From the NCBI GenBank assembly GCA_020847555.1, contig JADLBT010000058.1, positions 1 through 44,454 of the forward strand: a DNA stretch of 44,454 nt, given 5' to 3'. Made by a program: the position numbers and the translations under genes. This DNA is from Gemmataceae bacterium (GTDB lineage Bacteria > Planctomycetota > Planctomycetia > Gemmatales > Gemmataceae). Positions 41,504 to 44,454 of the stretch are shown here, one piece after another; the first letter of the stretch is position 1, and every line of letters begins with the position of its first letter. The notes below the pieces were generated by a model. That model did not search any database. It worked only from the letters and a program-made list of their open reading frames with translations, and had not been told where the DNA came from.

Positions 41504-43003
41504 CTACCGGCCGGCCGGCGCGTTGACCGCCAGCGCCTTCATGCAGAAGTTCGCGGTCCGGTCGAACGTCGCCCAGGTCGGGTTCTCGAAACGGTACTCG
41601 TACAGATCCTTCCACGAGCCATCGAAGTAGTAGCTCTCGCCCGGGTTCGCCCGCGACAGCACGACGGGGCCGCCGTTCGGGCCGCGCGGGCCGGTCGGCT
41701 GCTTCTTCTGGAACTTCTTCTTCGGCTGTGGCTGTTTCGCCGGCTGCGGCTGCTTCTTCGGCTCCGGCTGGAGCAGAACCGGAATCTCCGACGTACGGTC
41801 GATGGCGTGCCCGCCGCCCGTCAGATCCAGGTAGACGTAGAACTTCTCGTTCGCGCGCACCGGCACCGGCGCGTCGAGGTTGACCGTGTGGAAGCCGGTG
41901 TGAGGGAACGCGCCGGCCTTGATCGCGGCCTCCTCCTGCAGCTGGCCGTTCGCGAACCGGCGGTAGAGCTTCACCGTGTAGCCGACGTTGTCCCTGGCCG
42001 TGTAGAAACTCACCGCGCGGATCTGCTGGTCCGCCGTCGCGGTGAAGGCGTTGAACGCCTTGGCGACCTGCGGCAGGGTGGCCCGCCAGCCGTGGTAGTC
42101 GTGGTGGTAGACCTGGTCATACGCCAGCGGTTCGATGTTGCGGAACGACACCGCGCCCATCTCGGGGTCGCGGCAGCACACCTTGTCGTAGTAGGAGATC
42201 CAGTAATAACCCTGGTCGCCCTTCTTCGTGCCCCAGCTGTTCTTGATTAGCCAGGCGCCCGGCCTGGGCGCCTGTTTATCCTTGTCGGCGCCGGCCTTGG
42301 TGTCGTCCCACCCGATGATGGCGACCGCGTGGTTCGGCTTGCCCGTGTGCGTCGGCGGCTGGTAGTGGACGAAGTCCTTGCTGACGAGCGTCTTGCTGAC
42401 CGCGTAGGCGGTGCCGAGGGCGCCCTCCTTCATGAGGCGGCGCTTGAGGGTATCAATGTTCTCCAGGTTCTTGCCGATCGTGAACCACTCGATGTCGCGC
42501 ACGTAGAAGCGCTTGTAGCCGGGGGCCAGGCGGGCGGGCGCTTCCTTGTACCAGGCCTTCGGATCCGGGGAACCGTCCGCGCCCGGCGGGATGAGGACGG
42601 CGCCGTCTCCGCGGCTGATGTACGCGGCCGACACCCGGTAGTCGCCCCCGACGTGGACGCGCAGGCCGGTCGGATCCTTGGCGACGTCGGCGACGTCGCC
42701 GTTCGCGTGGCGGTTGAACCCGTTCCACCAGTCGAGGTGGTACTCGGAGATGGCGGGGATGCCGCCGTGGCCGAGCCGCTTCCAGGTGCCGGACCGGAGC
42801 AGGTGGCTCTCGATGGCGGCCATTGTCCCGTGCGTCCAGCACGTCCCGCCGAGTTGCTGCTTGACCGGCGTCACGGCGCCGACGGCGCGCAGGTCGAACC
42901 GGGCGGGGAGCCGGTCGCCGGCGCCCTCCTGCGGCCGCGCCGGGGCGGCGTACACGACCGCCAGGGCCAGCGCCGCGCCGGCCACGGTCAGGGTTCGTCT
43001 CAT
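41504..43003 (-). CDS. Exported papain-like (C1) protease with lectin-like domain
   Basis: A 499-residue cysteine protease. A signal peptide (MRRTLTVAGAALALAVVYAA, cut near ARP) is followed directly by the catalytic domain, with no long propeptide: RFDLRAVGAVTPVKQQLGGT with Q50 and C55 (GGTCWTH), H225 in NHAVAIIGW and N255 in IKNSWG, the complete catalytic set. Residues about 295-400 resemble the lectin-like domain found with bacterial C1 proteases (AFNAFTATADQQIRAVSFYT). A Lys/Pro/Gln-rich spacer and a short C-terminal block (SYYFDGSWKDLYEY) follow. It would act outside the cytoplasm. Start ATG 43003 has GGAGGAG about 8 bases upstream. Confidence 0.9.
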   Translation of the reverse strand: MRRTLTVAGAALALAVVYAAPARPQEGAGDRLPARFDLRAVGAVTPVKQQLGGTCWTHGTMAAIESHLLRSGTWKRLGHGGIPAISEYHLDWWNGFNRHANGDVADVAKDPTGLRVHVGGDYRVSAAYISRGDGAVLIPPGADGSPDPKAWYKEAPARLAPGYKRFYVRDIEWFTIGKNLENIDTLKRRLMKEGALGTAYAVSKTLVSKDFVHYQPPTHTGKPNHAVAIIGWDDTKAGADKDKQAPRPGAWLIKNSWGTKKGDQGYYWISYYDKVCCRDPEMGAVSFRNIEPLAYDQVYHHDYHGWRATLPQVAKAFNAFTATADQQIRAVSFYTARDNVGYTVKLYRRFANGQLQEEAAIKAGAFPHTGFHTVNLDAPVPVRANEKFYVYLDLTGGGHAIDRTSEIPVLLQPEPKKQPQPAKQPQPKKKFQKKQPTGPRGPNGGPVVLSRANPGESYYFDGSWKDLYEYRFENPTWATFDRTANFCMKALAVNAPAGR

Positions 43004-43471
43004 CTGCGGATCTCCTCCAGGTGCATTCGCGTGACCACGGGGGCGGTTCGCTGGGCCACCCCCGGAGAGGTTTCATGGGGAGCGGAATCGTCACCTGCAC
43101 ACATGGCCGTCTTTCTCGGCGTGACGAAGGGGGTAGCCGCCTGATGCAGGGCCACCCGGCGTTGCAACTACCTGTAACCTGCAAACGGCAGGAAGGCAAG
43201 GAATAAGGCAGGGGATTCCGTCTCCACGGGTCTGATCGGCGTCCAGGTGTCGTGGCGCGGCTCCGACAGGGCTAATCGGATCGTGTTTGAGACAGGTTGT
43301 GTCCTCGTCGGCCTGGCAGGGAAATCACTGGCGGCCCGCCACCACAGCGGCTATCCTGAATCGGGTTGGGGCGGCGAGCCGCGGACCCAATCGCGCGCCC
43401 ATTTCTCCTTCATTGCCGCGGCCCCGGTGGTTCTCGAAGATTCCCCCGCTGCCCGTGAGGAGGTATCGGCG
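43004..43471. other. Divergent region, protease and prenyltransferase-repeat genes
   Basis: 468 bases without a recognised gene. TATCCT at 43353-43358 is a possible -10 element for the + strand gene, without a good -35 partner. The 60 bases before 43472 are C-rich, with GAGGAGG as ribosome site at 43456-43462. No repeat of family A or B was seen. Confidence 0.5.
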
Positions 43472-44454
43472 ATGAGACACGCAGGCCGCTGCCAGGCGAC
43501 CGGCCTGGCTGCCCTGATCCTGCTGCTGGCGAGCGGGCCGGTCCGCGCCCAGGACGACTTCGGCAAACAGGTCAACGCCGCCATCGACCGCGGCGTCACG
43601 GCGCTGCGCAGGAGCCAGATGGGCGCCGCCGCCCCGAACCCGGCGCAAGGTCATATCGCCACCGCCCAGCACATCGGCAGCACTGCCCTCGTCGGCCTCA
43701 CGCTCCTCGAATGCGGGGTCAAGCCGAACGAGCCGGTTGTGAAAAAGACTGCCGACACGGTCCGCCAGGGCAGCGTCAACCTGAAGTACGTTTACGCCGT
43801 CTCGCTCGCCATCCTGTTCCTCGATCGCCTCGGCGATCCGCAAGACGCGCCGCTCATCGAGGCGCTGGCGGTGCGTCTCCTCGCCGGCCAGGACCGCAAG
43901 CAGGGAGCCTGGAGCTACTACACCCCGACGCCGTCCGCGGACGAGGTGCGCCGCCTGACCGACGTGCTGCAGAAACGCAAGGACGACCAGGCCGGCCACA
44001 CGAACGAGAAGCGCCAGCCGCGGACGTACAAGGATCTCGCGCGCGCGACGCAGCAGGAACTGGTCAAAACGTACAAGGGCACCGGGTACACCGCCACGCA
44101 GGAGGTGGACAACTCGAACACGCAGTTCGCTCTGCTGGCGCTGTGGGTGGCACGGCGGCACGGTCTGCCGGTCGATTGGGCCATCGCGCGCGTCGAGCAG
44201 CGCCTGCGCGCCACGCAGCGCCCGCACGGCGGCTGGACCTACCGCTTTCCGCCGTTTGTCACCGACCCGGGCGTATTTCGCTCGCCCGATTACCAGCCGT
44301 CGCCGCAGATGACCTGCGCCGGTCTGCTCGGCATGGCCCTCGCCCACGCCGTCAATGCCGACAACCCGAGGGCGCCGAAGCGCGACCTCGCCAAGGACGA
44401 GACGGTCACGCGGGGGTTCCTCGCCCTCGGCGCCGTCATCGGCGAGCCGACCGG
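43472..44454 (+). CDS. Exported prenyltransferase/squalene-oxidase-repeat protein (partial)
   Basis: The first 327 residues of a gene that continues past the window; no stop was met. A signal peptide (about residues 1-27, ending VRAQDD) precedes repeats of the alpha/alpha-toroid type found in terpene cyclases, prenyltransferases and related planctomycete proteins: GSTALVGLTLLECGVKPN, NSNTQFALLALWVARRHGLP, RPHGGWTYRF, MTCAGLLGMALAH. No catalytic DxDD or zinc motif is seen in this part, so enzymatic activity is uncertain; many planctomycete members are exported proteins of unknown role. Start ATG 43472 is supported by GAGGAGG 9 bases upstream. Codon use matches neighbours. Confidence 0.82.
   Translation, partial: MRHAGRCQATGLAALILLLASGPVRAQDDFGKQVNAAIDRGVTALRRSQMGAAAPNPAQGHIATAQHIGSTALVGLTLLECGVKPNEPVVKKTADTVRQGSVNLKYVYAVSLAILFLDRLGDPQDAPLIEALAVRLLAGQDRKQGAWSYYTPTPSADEVRRLTDVLQKRKDDQAGHTNEKRQPRTYKDLARATQQELVKTYKGTGYTATQEVDNSNTQFALLALWVARRHGLPVDWAIARVEQRLRATQRPHGGWTYRFPPFVTDPGVFRSPDYQPSPQMTCAGLLGMALAHAVNADNPRAPKRDLAKDETVTRGFLALGAVIGEPT

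Noticed and set aside
1..44454. tRNA or rRNA genes
   Set aside because: No CCA-ended cloverleaf-like blocks or rRNA conserved stretches were noticed on either strand by eye; a tRNAscan run would be the proper test.

Overview
The window is about 44 kb of high-GC bacterial DNA with the gene content of a planctomycete, most likely from the Gemmata group (Gemmataceae). That placement is inferred from the mix of genes: Hanks-type Ser/Thr kinases with long low-complexity linkers, a 14-blade WD40 protein, a type-I sulfatase, a Tat-exported Gfo/Idh/MocA oxidoreductase, a CehA/McbA-type PHP hydrolase, a papain-like protease, a prenyltransferase-repeat exported protein and a J-like domain protein. No rRNA, tRNA, CRISPR array, transposase or phage gene was seen. 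I recognise 24 protein-coding genes; the last runs off the right edge.

Layout. 1-5 kb: a TolC-type efflux protein, a convergent MarR regulator with a visible operator/promoter, a J-like membrane-anchored protein and a DapA-fold aldolase. 5-10 kb: a DacZ-like diadenylate cyclase, a Tat-exported oxidoreductase and a MoeA fused to a periplasmic-binding-protein-like domain. 10-16 kb: a giant protein joining a Ser/Thr kinase to a tubulin/FtsZ-like domain, then FtsH (convergent) and a small glutaredoxin-like protein. 16-24 kb: Tex with large Pro/Ala insertions, a DUF4139-type protein, an RraA-like protein, a lipid- or periplasm-directed redoxin and a divergent metallophosphoesterase homologue that lacks expected metal ligands. 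24-32 kb: a sulfatase overlapping glutamyl-Q-tRNA(Asp) synthetase, then a translationally coupled pair on the minus strand (double glycosyltransferase and NAD-dependent epimerase) probably serving surface glycan synthesis, and a multi-pass membrane protein. 32-44 kb: mainly exported or signalling proteins (WD40, LolA-like, a membrane-anchored kinase with DYG, CehA-like hydrolase with paired EF-hands, papain-like protease, prenyltransferase-repeat protein).

Over this gene layout lie at least two families of palindromic repeats. Family A has arms AAAGCCCACGGG / CCCGTGGGCTTT and occurs at about eleven loci. Family B has arms like AGCCGGAAGCGCCAGCGACGG and occurs at about five. Most copies sit between convergent genes or just after stop codons, where they would act as bidirectional terminators. 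Two double copies of family A lie in frame inside protein genes (MoeA-PBP and the double glycosyltransferase), where they encode linker peptides. A 7-bp tandem repeat also lies inside the end of the glycosyltransferase gene.

Genes are mostly single transcription units or pairs rather than long operons. The most unusual protein is the kinase-tubulin fusion; the most unusual DNA feature is the in-frame palindrome insertion.
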